This document shows positions 17,295 through 25,952 of a DNA stretch of 64,000 nucleotides, piece after piece (position 1 is the first letter of the stretch; each line of letters starts with the position of its first letter). The position numbers and the translations under genes are program-made. Source of the DNA: JAJEEA01 sp965116765 (GTDB lineage: Bacteria > Acidobacteriota > Vicinamibacteria > Vicinamibacterales > UBA8438); assembly GCA_965116765.1 (NCBI GenBank), contig OZ220718.1, forward strand, positions 2,852,001-2,916,000, in the 5' to 3' direction. The notes under the pieces were generated by a model. The model worked only from the letters and a program-made list of their open reading frames with translations. It ran no database searches and had not been told where the DNA came from.

Positions 17295-18572
17295 ATGGCC
17301 AGCCTGGAGGAACGGCGCTGGGCGGGCGACGCGGCGGGACTGACCCGGCGCGACCGCCGGCCGTGCACCTACGCGGTCTACCGGCCCGACCGGTTGGCCG
17401 GCCGCCGGTTCGTCCTGGACGGGGACGTCGCCGCCGACGTCGCCGACGCCGAGGCCGCGCTCCTGAGGCTCGACGCCTCGGCGGCCGCCCTCGCGGGCAC
17501 CGAGGCCCTGGCCCGCCTGCTGCTCCGCGCCGAGTCCGTCGCGTCGTCCCGGATCGAGGGCCTGGAGGTGGGCGGACGGCGCCTGCTCCGCGCCGATGCC
17601 GCTCGCCAGCTCGGCGAAGCATCGCGCGACGTGACGGCCCTGGAGGTGCTCGGCAACATCGACGCCATGGTGTGGGGCGTGGACAGCGTCGAGCCCGGCC
17701 GACCGATCACCGTCCACACCCTGCTCGAGGCGCACCGCCGCCTGCTGGCGGGGACGCGCCTGGAGAACCATGCGGGACGGCTCCGCACCCTGCAGAACTG
17801 GATCGGCGGCAGCGCCTACAACCCCTGCTCGGCCGAGTTCGTACCGCCCCCGCCCGAGGCGGCCGCCGGCCTGCTGGACGACCTGCTCGCCTTCTGCAAC
17901 GACGACGCGCTTCCTGCGCTCGCCCAGGCCGCCATCGCCCACGCGCAGTTCGAAACCATTCACCCCTTCGTGGACGGCAACGGACGCACCGGGCGGGTGC
18001 TGATCCACCTCGTCCTGCGCCGGCGCGGCCTCGGACTGCGCGTCCTGCCGCCGGTCTCTCTGGTCCTCGCGACCTGGTCGCGGGACTACATCGCCGGCCT
18101 GACCGGCACTCGTTACGTCGGCCCGCCCGACTCGGCAGAGGCGCATGCCGGCACCAACCGCTGGATCGCCATGTTCGCGGCGGCGTGCCGCCGCGCGGTA
18201 GAGGACGCCACGCACTTCGAGGCGGGCGTCCGGGCGCTGCAAGCGTCCTGGATCGAGCGCGCCGGCCGGCCGCGCCGCGACTCGGCGGCACACCGGCTCA
18301 TCGAGGCGCTGCCGGCCGCGCCCGTTTTCACCGCATCCACCGCAGCGCAACTCATCGACCGCTCCTTCCAGGCCGCCGGCCAGGCGATAGACCGCTTGGT
18401 GAGCGCCGGCGTGCTCGCGCAGGCCAGCGCGGGCCGGCGCAACCGCACCTTCGAGGCGCCCGAGCTGATCGAAGCCTTCACGGCCCTGGAGCGCCAGCTC
18501 GCGAGCCCCGCCGGCGACACACGCGTCTCCGCCCCGGCCCGCCGCGTACCCCGCCGACACGAGTCAGGATGA
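17295..18572 (+). CDS. Fic-domain protein with N-terminal inhibitory motif (AMP-transferase/deAMPylase type)
   Basis: This 425-residue Fic protein carries the complete active-site motif HPFVDGNGRTGR (residues 223-234), which transfers or removes AMP on hydroxyl side chains of target proteins. Upstream, SSRIEG (residues 84-89) fits the (S/T)xxxE(G/N) inhibitory helix, so the glutamate finger lies in the same chain N-terminal to the Fic core (class II), and activity should be self-restrained. An N-terminal DUF4172-like/Fic_N part precedes it, and the C-terminal ~100 residues look like a winged helix (VFTASTAAQLIDRSFQAAGQAIDRLVSAGVL). That suggests DNA binding and autoregulation. The ATG at 17295 has AAGGAAG 6 nt upstream; an earlier in-frame TTG at 17277 is unlikely. 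A short antitoxin-like gene follows 30 bp downstream. Confidence 0.9.
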   Translation: MASLEERRWAGDAAGLTRRDRRPCTYAVYRPDRLAGRRFVLDGDVAADVADAEAALLRLDASAAALAGTEALARLLLRAESVASSRIEGLEVGGRRLLRADAARQLGEASRDVTALEVLGNIDAMVWGVDSVEPGRPITVHTLLEAHRRLLAGTRLENHAGRLRTLQNWIGGSAYNPCSAEFVPPPPEAAAGLLDDLLAFCNDDALPALAQAAIAHAQFETIHPFVDGNGRTGRVLIHLVLRRRGLGLRVLPPVSLVLATWSRDYIAGLTGTRYVGPPDSAEAHAGTNRWIAMFAAACRRAVEDATHFEAGVRALQASWIERAGRPRRDSAAHRLIEALPAAPVFTASTAAQLIDRSFQAAGQAIDRLVSAGVLAQASAGRRNRTFEAPELIEAFTALERQLASPAGDTRVSAPARRVPRRHESG

Positions 18573-18602
18573 TCAACGATGGTTGACCTTTCAGGAGAGA
18601 CC

Positions 18603-18767
18603 GTGAGCGAGGCATTCGACAAGATCATGGCAGGGCTCGACGATGCGCGGGCCTACCTGAGCGGCAAGCGCGACGGCTTCGCCGTGCACGAGATCGACGC
18701 GCCTCGTCCCGACGCCGCTGCCATCCGAAGCAAGGCGGGGCTCTCGCGGGACGAGACACCGGACTGA
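18603..18767 (+). CDS. Short antitoxin-like protein, apparently truncated before its HTH domain ends
   Basis: A 54-residue reading frame begins at GTG 18603, preceded by CAGGAGAG, 30 bp after the Fic gene. Its order resembles HigA/NadS-type antitoxins: an N-terminal helix (EAFDKIMAGLDDARAYLSGKR), a short strand (AVHEIDAPRPD), then the opening of an HTH (AAAIRSKAGLSRDE). In the family the HTH continues for about 45 more residues. Here it stops after SRDETPD, and no continuation was seen in other frames. It may be a decayed antitoxin, or a minimal peptide that still interacts with a partner. An alternative ATG at 18579 lacks a ribosome site. Confidence 0.5.
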   Translation: MSEAFDKIMAGLDDARAYLSGKRDGFAVHEIDAPRPDAAAIRSKAGLSRDETPD

Positions 18768-18940
18768 ATCCCGATCTCGGGCTCGGCTGCCTCGCGTCCT
18801 TCCCTTTCTCAATCTTCCGGTAAGGACAGTGATCGATACAACCTTGCCAACTACGTCAGGATCGTCCCGCTGGCCCGCGGTTCCTGTGCGCGACAGGTGG
18901 CAAGGTAATTCCCGTCACCGTCCTAACCGTCCGCCGGGGC

Positions 18941-20566
18941 TCACTCGCCCCCCTCGCGCTGCGCCGCGTAGTAGCGGTCGAAGAAGTCCAGCCGCTCCTT
19001 GCGGATGCCCCGCTCGACGGTGATGGTGTCGCCGACGTGGAGGGCGGCGTCGGCCTCGGGGTCATAGGCGGGCCAGTCGGGCAGCCCCTCGCCGTTCGGG
19101 TCGCCGGTGGCGGCCATGTTGACCCAGTAGGAGGCGAGGACGTCGGAGAGCCTGCGGTCGGTGTCGGTGTAGTCGCGGTTGGCGTAGGGGTGGGGGCTGA
19201 CCCCGAAGTTGTCGAACACGTAGGGAATCTCGGCCGTGTGGTACGCGCCGTAGCGGTCGGCGTCGGGGGCCGGGGGCACGCGGCTGAAGAAGTAGAGGTA
19301 GGCCGGCGACGAGACCGTCTCCATCATGCGGGCCCACGTCCGCATCTCCCAGCCGAAGGTGGCGTCGGTGCCGCTCGCCATCCGGGCCTGCCGCGCCTCC
19401 TCGTCGGTCGCGGCCGGGAAGGTCTCGAGCAGCGCGTCGGCGTGCTCGCCGTACTCGTTGCGGATCGTCTCGCGGTACTGCTCGAGGGTCTCGGCCCCCG
19501 CCGCGCCGCCGAGCATGGTCATCTCGTCGGCGTTCGAGCCGACGATGACCGGCACGTCGGCCTGTCGGCCCCCCGCGAAGATGTCGTAGATGGTGTCGGG
19601 GAAGACCCAACCGTCGACGTTCGCCGTCGACCGGACCAGGTCCGGCGCCACGCCCTGCACCGCGTCGGCGCTCGCCGCCCGCATGGCCTCGAGCGACGGA
19701 GTCACGCCGTCGCCGAGCAGGGCCTCGACGAAGCGCTCGCCGGCCGCCTCGATCTCCGCCCCGGGCGCGGCCCCGCCCCGCGGGCCGAAGCCGCCGCCGC
19801 TCTCGCCGATGGCGGCGTGGAAGAGGCCGCGCGCCAGCGGGGTCGCCATCAGCTGGTTGACGCTCCACGAGCCGGCCGACTCGCCGAAGATGGTCACGCG
19901 CGACGGGTCGCCCCCGAACGCCGCGATGTTGCGCTGCACCCAGCCGAGGGCGGCGACCTGGTCGAGGAGGCCGTAGTTGCCCGACGCCCCGTGCCCGGAC
20001 TCGGCGCCGAGCAGCGGGTGGGCGAGATAGCCGAACGCCCCGAGGCGGTAGTTGATGGTGACGAGGACGACGCCGCGCTGGGCAAGCCGGGTGCCGTCGT
20101 AGGTGATGTCGGCGCCGTTGCCGATGGACAGCCCGCCGCCGTGGATCCAGACCATGACCGGAGCGCGATCGTCCGGCCCCGCCGCCGTCCAGACGTTCAG
20201 ATAGAGGCAGTCCTCGTCCATGCGGTCGACGCCCGCGTCGTAGAACGTCCTCACCGCGGCGGGCAGCGGGTTCTGCATGCACGCCAGGGCCGCCTCCGTC
20301 GCGTCGCGCACGCCGTCCCACGTCGCCGGCGGCTCGGGGGGACGCCATCGCAGCTCGCCCACCGGCGGGGCCGCGAACGGCACGCCGCGGTAGACCATGA
20401 CCTCGTCCCCGAGCGGCGACGGCGCTCCCGCGAGCTGCCCGCCCTCGACGGTCACGACCCTGCCCGCGTCCTGGCCCGCGGCCGGCGCCGCGCCCGCGAC
20501 GGCAAGACAGACGACGACCAACGCGAGACCACTTGCGAACACACTAACCGTCGCGTTCCGGAACAT
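18941..20566 (-). CDS. Secreted type-B carboxylesterase
   Basis: This 541-residue enzyme hydrolyses carboxylic esters outside the cytoplasm. Seen are a signal peptide (residues ~1-32, ending near APAAGQ), the N-terminal family block YRGVPFAAPPVGELRWRPP, the EDCLYLNVW block, the oxyanion MVWIHGGGLSIG, the nucleophile elbow FGESAG with Ser230, an acidic block SNADE, and a likely catalytic His in YGAYHTAEIPYVF. The length is normal for the cholinesterase/PnbA superfamily. The ATG at 20566 was chosen because AGAGGTGA lies 5-8 nt upstream and it starts the signal peptide. It is monocistronic and divergent from the outer-membrane protein gene. Natural substrate unknown. Confidence 0.92.
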   Translation of the reverse strand: MFRNATVSVFASGLALVVVCLAVAGAAPAAGQDAGRVVTVEGGQLAGAPSPLGDEVMVYRGVPFAAPPVGELRWRPPEPPATWDGVRDATEAALACMQNPLPAAVRTFYDAGVDRMDEDCLYLNVWTAAGPDDRAPVMVWIHGGGLSIGNGADITYDGTRLAQRGVVLVTINYRLGAFGYLAHPLLGAESGHGASGNYGLLDQVAALGWVQRNIAAFGGDPSRVTIFGESAGSWSVNQLMATPLARGLFHAAIGESGGGFGPRGGAAPGAEIEAAGERFVEALLGDGVTPSLEAMRAASADAVQGVAPDLVRSTANVDGWVFPDTIYDIFAGGRQADVPVIVGSNADEMTMLGGAAGAETLEQYRETIRNEYGEHADALLETFPAATDEEARQARMASGTDATFGWEMRTWARMMETVSSPAYLYFFSRVPPAPDADRYGAYHTAEIPYVFDNFGVSPHPYANRDYTDTDRRLSDVLASYWVNMAATGDPNGEGLPDWPAYDPEADAALHVGDTITVERGIRKERLDFFDRYYAAQREGGE

Positions 20567-20835
20567 GGGATCACCTCTGCATGACTCGAATGCGACTCGG
20601 GCGTGGGTCACCGTCAACGGCGCCGACGCGTCCCCGCCCGGGGCATCCTGATGGCCGTGCCCCTCGATGTCAAGATCCGGCGTGGAAGCAGCGTGAACCG
20701 GTCGAGCTGCCGAACAGCGGTGCAGGAAGAGGACGACGATCGTCCCATGGACAGGTCACCCGGCCTCGTCGACGCCGAGACCCCCACCGGGGCCAACCTG
20801 TTCACAGCAAGGGACTTGGATGCTGCCTGGACTGG

Positions 20836-20851
20836 TGGCACGGCCCTTGCT
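20836..20851 (+). promoter_or_regulatory. Sigma-54 (-24/-12) promoter
   Basis: The sequence TGGCACG-gccc-TTGCT matches the RpoN consensus (TGGCACG-N4-TTGCW) at every position, including the GG at -24 and the GC at -12. It points toward the outer-membrane protein gene at 20908 and leaves an untranslated leader of about 45 nt. Such promoters need an enhancer-binding activator, so sites 80-200 bp upstream, in the gap after the divergent esterase, are expected. Nothing else convincing was seen in 20567-20907. Confidence 0.75.
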
Positions 20852-20907
20852 TTTCCAGGTGACCGAGGTTCTGTGTCCACCCGCGAGGTCGCAGGAGGGA
20901 GGTCGCC

Positions 20908-21711
20908 GTGAGGGAACATCCCTGGTCCGCGAGTCACCGGTCACACCTGGCCCGCATCACCGGCTGCATCGGCGGTCTCGCCGGCTGCCTGCTGCTCGCG
21001 TGCGCGTCACCGGCCGCCGGGCAGCCCGTGCCCGGCACGGCACCGCCGACGGCCGGGCAGCCGGCACCGCCCGTCCCGCCGGGAACCGGCCCGACCGCGT
21101 TCCGGCGTTTCCGCTTCGCCGCGCGGCCGCTCGGCGGCGTCCCCATCGGCGACTTCGGAGACCGCGTCGGCACGAGTCCCGGCCTGGGCCTGGACTTCAC
21201 GAGCCACATCGGCCGGACGCCGGTCGCCGTCGGGGCCGAGCTCGGCTACCTGCAGTACGGCAAGGAGACGTGGCGGATGCCCCTGACCCCGGCCGTGCCC
21301 GACGTGCTGTCCGACGTGAACACCACCAACCACTTCCTCCAGACGCACGCCCTCGTCCGCCTGCAGCCGCAGACCGGACGGGTGCGGCCGTACGCCGAGG
21401 GCCTGCTGGGATTCCGCTACGTGTTCACCCGCACCATGTTCCCCAATCCCGGCGAGGGGAGCAACAGCTCGACCCTGCTCGGCGATCTCGCGCCGAGCGC
21501 CGGGGCCGGCGGCGGCGTGGCCGTCGCTCTCGTCTCGAGCCCCCACGCGACGCTGAATCTCGACCTCGGCGTCCGCTACTTCACGGGCGGCGAGGTCGAG
21601 TACCTGACGAAGGGTGCGGTCAGTCGCCACGAGGGTGGGGTGACGCTCGAGCCGACACGATCGGCCGTCGACCTGGTGAGCGTGCACGTCGGGATGGCCG
21701 TCGACTTCTAG
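20908..21711 (+). CDS. Outer-membrane beta-barrel protein, probable lipoprotein or signal-peptide-exported
   Basis: This 267-residue protein starts at GTG 20908 with GGAGGGAGG upstream. The N-terminus carries a hydrophobic export signal with a possible lipobox (LLLAC) followed by AAGQ, so either lipoprotein or signal peptidase I processing is possible. A proline-rich linker comes next, then alternating polar/aromatic strands typical of an 8-10-stranded barrel (RFAARPLGGVPIGDFGDRVGTSPG, VAVGAELGYLQYG, RPYAEGLLGFRYVFT). The C-terminus ends in DLVSVHVGMAVDF, with the terminal Phe used by the BAM machinery. Its promoter is sigma-54-type, so it should respond to a specific stimulus. Family-level function unknown. 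Confidence 0.75.
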   Translation: MREHPWSASHRSHLARITGCIGGLAGCLLLACASPAAGQPVPGTAPPTAGQPAPPVPPGTGPTAFRRFRFAARPLGGVPIGDFGDRVGTSPGLGLDFTSHIGRTPVAVGAELGYLQYGKETWRMPLTPAVPDVLSDVNTTNHFLQTHALVRLQPQTGRVRPYAEGLLGFRYVFTRTMFPNPGEGSNSSTLLGDLAPSAGAGGGVAVALVSSPHATLNLDLGVRYFTGGEVEYLTKGAVSRHEGGVTLEPTRSAVDLVSVHVGMAVDF

Positions 21712-21713
21712 CT

Positions 21714-22028
21714 CTAGCCACCCGTCTCGTGGGTCGCTCCACGGTTGCGGACCCTGTCGAGAACGGCGGCGGCGGTGGTGCTCCAGACGAACGGCCCCAC
21801 ATGCGTGTCGTCGCGGGTCAGGTACTCTTCGACGGCCGCGACCGATTCCTCCACGCTGGAGAAGGCGTCACGACGAAGGTGCTGCGTCAACCCGCCGAAC
21901 CAACTCTCGACGAGGTCCAGCCACGAGGCCCCCGTGGGCGTGAAGTGCAACCTGAAGCGCGGGTGCCCGGCCAGCCAATTGCGAACCGTCTCGCGGTTCG
22001 GGGTTCCGTGATTGTCCAGGATCCTGGC
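21714..22028 (-). pseudogene. IS630-family transposase, C-terminal fragment
   Basis: The minus strand encodes about 105 residues of an IS630-type DDE transposase. ILDNHGTPNRETVRNWLAGHP contains the second catalytic Asp, and HFTPTGASWLDLVESWFGGLTQ contains the catalytic Glu, followed by the usual tail (FVWSTTAAAVLDRV). The N-terminal HTH and first Asp are missing. Upstream of 22028 the sequence switches to something unrelated, so the element is dead. It begins 3 bp after the stop of the outer-membrane protein gene. Confidence 0.85.
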
Positions 22029-22172
22029 GTTTCTCCTCTTCTTCGCTCTCCAGTCGACGCCCGCCGCGGGGCAGGTCGCCGCCGGCGGCGTGATGCGTTT
22101 CTCCACCAGCGAGGTCGCCTTCAACGGCGGGTTCGGCGGCGTCGCGGCGGACGTCTGGCTCTTCGAGCCCTA

Positions 22173-22560
22173 GCGAACTGGACACGGGGCAACCAGAAGG
22201 CCCGCTTCGAGCAGACCGCCGAGCGACACGCCGGGCTGAGCCAGTTCGCCGGGCCGTTTCTGAGCAGGATGAAGTTCGTCGACGAGCAGGGCGAGGGAGC
22301 GTCGCCGACGCTGTCGGCGCTCGAGCCTACCGCGAACACCGCGCCGGCGGCCGCCGCGGCGTCCCCCCGAAGCGCCGCTCGACTTCGCGCCGGCGGCGCT
22401 GCAGCCCCTCATCCGCCATGACCGCGTGACGGACCGCCGCCGCTGGAAGAGCGCGTTGTTGCTCAAAGTGCGCGACGAGATCCGGACCCTGCGGGCCGCG
22501 GCGGTCCCGGGGCCCCGGGACCGCGTTCGTGTCGCTCTCGCGACTCGCCGGGAAGTGGAA
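22173..22560 (+). pseudogene. Frameshifted remnant resembling part of a large (Tn3-like?) transposase
   Basis: Two plus-strand blocks in different frames look like one protein. The first is NQKARFEQTAERHAGLSQF and FLSRMKFVDEQGEGASPTLSAL (frame of 22173). The second is APLDFAPAALQPLIRHDRVTDRRRWKSALLLKVRDEIR (frame of 22426). The second block recalls the VDRRxYExCVLxxLRDALR region of Tn3-family transposases. The match is from memory and partial, so the family is tentative. The location between an IS630 fragment and an AT-richer gene fits a mobile-element graveyard. The rest of 22030-22673 shows no gene. Confidence 0.35.
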
Positions 22561-22673
22561 GACAAGCCGGATGGTGACGCACTTTATTCGACCGGGCGGC
22601 CACCGAGCGCGGGGCCGTCACGCGGCACCTGTGGAGGGGCTGCGCCAGCGCCATTTTCTTGGATATTTTGGGC

Positions 22674-24026
22674 TCATCTCCTCAAGAACGACTGCCAATC
22701 AAATGTGACGCCGCCCTCTATCCGATTAACATGTTGCTGAAAGGCAATGTTTAGATAATCGCTACCGTAATAGTAGCGGCCATAAAATCCGATGGGCCGC
22801 ACATCACGATGAAATACTACCGCCTCCGCCAAGTGTATCGTCGGTTCGTCGACACCCATTCGATACTGCAATCTATAGCCCACCTCCACACTGGCCCACG
22901 AGGCATCTCGGCTCCTCCATGCACTGCTAACACTAGCTGACCACCGCAGTTTCCCATATAGTGGTCCCACTACTTCCGACTGCTCGCCAGCAATATGATT
23001 GTACTCTACCGACGCACCTACTGCGACCTCGCGCTCAATGCTTGGGATGTAGCCATCTTCCGAAGCGCCAAGCCTAATCCACTTGTGATGCAAACCTCCG
23101 CGGTGCAAGACCCGGGCTGAAAAACTCCCATTGCGAGTGTTGATTTCCACCGTTCCTGGACTATGCGTAGGTCCGGGTGCGCAGTCGCCTTCTTGATTCC
23201 TGTCATATCCCATAAGAGGGCAGCCATCTTGGCCATTTGAATGATGGCCGAGCGGCACAACACTAATGACCCACATCGACGCCCACGTACCCGCAAATTC
23301 TTCTTGCGCGAGACTTCTCAACCCGACCCACTGAATCGTCCACTTCGGCATGAAAGATGGTGTTCGTATGGGGGCGGACGAGTCGTCCAGCATCCGCAAA
23401 TAGAGTTGGATAGTCGCGTACGTATTGAATCCCCAATGGCGCTTGAAGCAGTCATTCGTGCCCATACGAGATCTTAGTCGCAGAAACATTGAATCGCAAG
23501 TGGGATCAAAGGCTCTTTCTGTTACCCGGTCTAAGCCGTTGTGTATTAGCACGTCGCCAGCCAACTGAGTCTCGTATTTAATATCATTGCCGCCAATGAA
23601 CAGATAATTTCCGTCTCGTAAGAGTCCGGATGTAATTGTCGTTTCATCCTGCCCCAACAAGTTTCGGCGCAAAATGTTGAGGACGCGAGAAATGGGAAGC
23701 GCGCGACCCACGGGGATGCGCTGCGATGGCTCAACTATCGGCAAGTCAATCTGCGCATGTCCGAGTGTATCCCCGTCGTCCACGGAAGTGTCGGCCGCAT
23801 CCGAGTTCGAGGCGTCGATTTGTGTCTGGACACCCTGGCTGTTAACCGCCACAAGATGCGGTAGACCCTGCGAGTCGTCATCAGTCAGGATTGACGCCAA
23901 TTTGTCGTGGGATACGCCCTGAACCTGAGTTCTGTCTAGTTCCTGGGCGTATCCGAATGGCCCCAAGCCGCTCGCTAGGAGCAGCAGACCGAAGCGGAAC
24001 AGCCAACGACATTTGCAGCTCTCCAT
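22674..24026 (-). CDS. AT-rich foreign outer-membrane protein with OMPLA-like HxSNG motif
   Basis: This 450-residue protein has a clear signal peptide (residues ~8-29, LFRFGLLLLASGLGPFGYAQ), a ~100-residue hydrophilic region, and a predicted barrel ending in YYYGSDYLNIAFQQHVNRIEGGVTFDW. The motif HHSNG (residues 261-265) matches HxSNG, which holds the catalytic His and Ser of outer-membrane phospholipase A. The C-terminal YYGsDYLNI block also recalls that family, as does the overall barrel size. Base composition is near 50 % GC against about 70 % around it, and codon use is correspondingly different, so it is a recent import. The ATG at 24026 is preceded by GGCGGAA. The call as a phospholipase is a motif-based inference; a non-enzymatic barrel is possible. 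Confidence 0.7.
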   Translation of the reverse strand: MESCKCRWLFRFGLLLLASGLGPFGYAQELDRTQVQGVSHDKLASILTDDDSQGLPHLVAVNSQGVQTQIDASNSDAADTSVDDGDTLGHAQIDLPIVEPSQRIPVGRALPISRVLNILRRNLLGQDETTITSGLLRDGNYLFIGGNDIKYETQLAGDVLIHNGLDRVTERAFDPTCDSMFLRLRSRMGTNDCFKRHWGFNTYATIQLYLRMLDDSSAPIRTPSFMPKWTIQWVGLRSLAQEEFAGTWASMWVISVVPLGHHSNGQDGCPLMGYDRNQEGDCAPGPTHSPGTVEINTRNGSFSARVLHRGGLHHKWIRLGASEDGYIPSIEREVAVGASVEYNHIAGEQSEVVGPLYGKLRWSASVSSAWRSRDASWASVEVGYRLQYRMGVDEPTIHLAEAVVFHRDVRPIGFYGRYYYGSDYLNIAFQQHVNRIEGGVTFDWQSFLRR

Positions 24027-24458
24027 GGGATTCCGCCAACCTTGTTTAGTGTATCGACAAGTCCGCGGGGAGCGGTTTCGTCGAGCCTGCCAGTTCGGAT
24101 GCCCCAACTTGTGAACCTCCCCATCCCTGCGGACGCTATGCCTAGGCGTAGTCGGCGCTCGAACGAGTCCCGCGGTGGGCCGTCGCAGCGCGGTGATCTG
24201 GCTGGGCGCGCCGTCCGTTGTATGCGCGACGCCTTTGCTGCCATTCTATGATGAGCAGATACCCGCTGGCCTTGACCGAAATCAAGTTGCGGTGAGGGTT
24301 GTGGTGCCGGGACGGAGGAGCGGCAAGGACGTAGGGGGCGGCTCCGGCGGCGAGGCGCCGGTCTCGGCCGCGGCGCAACTGGGTCCGATAAGGCGGTCTT
24401 CTGTTAACCAACGCAGCCGAGAGGTGTGCCGACCGCCGTCGGTCGGCGTCGCAAGAAG
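24027..24458. other. Intergenic transition back to GC-rich sequence
   Basis: Base composition climbs back to the chromosomal average between about 24250 and 24320, marking the right edge of the foreign segment. No gene, tRNA, transposase end or convincing target-site duplication was recognised here. Confidence 0.4.
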
Positions 24459-25952
24459 TCAATCCAGCACCCTCGCCAGACGAAAGCCCCTGAAGACCCA
24501 GCGGACATCGGCGCGGCCGTCGTAGCGGCTGGCGGAAGTCTGGAAACTCTCACTGGAGCCCCAGCCTTGACCGCGGACCACGCGGCGTCGGCAGTCGCCC
24601 TGCCAGCAGTCCGACGTCCACTCCGAGACATTCGACACCATGTCCGACAGGCCGGCCGGGTTGCGGCCGTAGGAGCCGACCCGGCGGGTGCCCACGATGT
24701 CCGTTCGGTCGTGGTAGCATCCAGGCCGGGACCCGGCTGCCGCCGGTCCCCACTCCGCCTCCGTCGGTAAACGATAGGACGCCCCCGTCTCGCGGCTCAG
24801 CCACGATAGGTACTCTTGCGCGTCGTGCCAACCGAGGCACGTCACGGGATGACGATCCGTCTGTGGATGGCCAGGATCACGCCAGGAATCGAGCGTGACC
24901 CATAGGGACGCCTGACATCCGCCGCCCGCCCCGCCGCCGGTTGCTGCCGCGAACGCCCGATACTCCCCGACGGTCAGCTCGTAGCGCCCGAGGGCCAGGC
25001 GCCCGCCGGGCAGCACCACCATCTCCGGGCACACCTCGCAGTCCCGAAATGCCCGGCCCGGGGGCCAGCGTGCGGCCCGTTCTTCCTCGCGCAGGGTCAC
25101 CTCGGCGGAATCCGGCAGCTCCAGCGCCTCGCGGTAGAATTCCCCGCCACGGCCGGCGGCAATCAGGTACTGGTTCAACGACGCGATGGCCGTGTCCGTC
25201 CGTCCGGCGGCGTAGGCCACCTGCGCATGCTGGAAGTTGAAGTCGACCTGCAACACGAGATCGTGCTCCCCCTGGAGCGCGAGGACCTCGTTCATCGCCT
25301 CGAGGGCGGCCGCGGGGTCGTCGTCGGCCAGGAGCCGTTCGGCCCGGACGAGATGACGGTCAACCAGGATCTCGGGCGGTAGTCGAGCGGTTCCCGCCGC
25401 CTGAGCGGCCGGCTGCCGCTCTCCAGCGGGACTGGTTGCCTGGTGGCGCCCGACGGTGACTTCAGATGCAAGCGGATCGTCGACTGCCGGTGCCGACGAA
25501 CGGGGCTGCGTCGTGACCGCGGGGGACTCGTTGGAGTTGGTCCCGGAAACCGTTGTCGGCGAAGAAGAAGGTGCGGGCGGTGCGGCGGCCTCGCGCAGGA
25601 GTTGAGCGGCGGAGTTGTCCAAGTAGCCCGTCGACGGAATCGTCCGAGCCTCCTGCCAGCGCCGGATCGCCGCTCGGGTGCGAGGACCGAACAGGCCGTC
25701 CGGTGCTCCCGGGTCGAAGCCCTCGTTCCGAAGCCCTTGCTGAATCAGTCGCCGCGCGGGTCGGTCCAGACCCAGTGACGCTTCGACGGCCGCCGGGGCC
25801 CGTGCCTCAGCGGTTGCCGCTGCCTCCTGCTGGACGGCGGCGCCGTTGGTGACGGCGACCGCTATGGACACCGACATGACCACGGCAAGCGTTGGCACCG
25901 CGGCCACTATGCCCATGTGCGACTGTCGTGCGGTGTTCGCGCTGGCTGCCAT
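24459..25952 (-). CDS. Peptidoglycan-binding-domain protein with C-terminal FGE/SUMF1-like domain
   Basis: This 497-residue protein has a membrane-spanning or signal segment near residues 12-35. A PG_binding_1 repeat follows (LGLDRPARRLIQQGLRNEGFDPGAPDGLFGPRTRAAIRRWQ), then a Ser/Thr/Pro-rich linker, a helical TPR-like stretch (AERLLADDDPAAALEAMNEVLALQ), and a C-terminal formylglycine-generating-enzyme-like fold (PGGRLALGRYELTVGEYRAF; RLPTEAEWGPAA; WRGSGS-like VVRGQGWGSS; FRGFRLARVLD). Proteins of this plan are usually binding or signalling proteins rather than true sulfatase-activating enzymes. The window does contain a CxPxR sulfatase, but 28 kb away. The start at 25952 is the ATG closest to the hydrophobic segment with a purine-rich site upstream. 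Confidence 0.82.
   Translation of the reverse strand: MAASANTARQSHMGIVAAVPTLAVVMSVSIAVAVTNGAAVQQEAAATAEARAPAAVEASLGLDRPARRLIQQGLRNEGFDPGAPDGLFGPRTRAAIRRWQEARTIPSTGYLDNSAAQLLREAAAPPAPSSSPTTVSGTNSNESPAVTTQPRSSAPAVDDPLASEVTVGRHQATSPAGERQPAAQAAGTARLPPEILVDRHLVRAERLLADDDPAAALEAMNEVLALQGEHDLVLQVDFNFQHAQVAYAAGRTDTAIASLNQYLIAAGRGGEFYREALELPDSAEVTLREEERAARWPPGRAFRDCEVCPEMVVLPGGRLALGRYELTVGEYRAFAAATGGGAGGGCQASLWVTLDSWRDPGHPQTDRHPVTCLGWHDAQEYLSWLSRETGASYRLPTEAEWGPAAAGSRPGCYHDRTDIVGTRRVGSYGRNPAGLSDMVSNVSEWTSDCWQGDCRRRVVRGQGWGSSESFQTSASRYDGRADVRWVFRGFRLARVLD

Noticed and set aside
22012..22170. A plus-strand frame with a signal-like N-terminus (ILAFLLFFALQ..AAGQ) and a barrel-like end (VAADVWLFEP)
   Set aside because: Its start would be a TTG inside the IS630 remnant with no ribosome site. 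It is probably the stump of a gene cut by the IS, too short to annotate.
22170..22560. Confident Tn3-family call for the remnant
   Set aside because: Only two partial blocks match from memory; kept as a low-confidence pseudogene rather than a named transposon.
24459..25952. The FGE-domain protein as the sulfatase-activating enzyme
   Set aside because: The peptidoglycan-binding fusion, periplasmic placement and the 28 kb distance to the sulfatase make it an unlikely activator.
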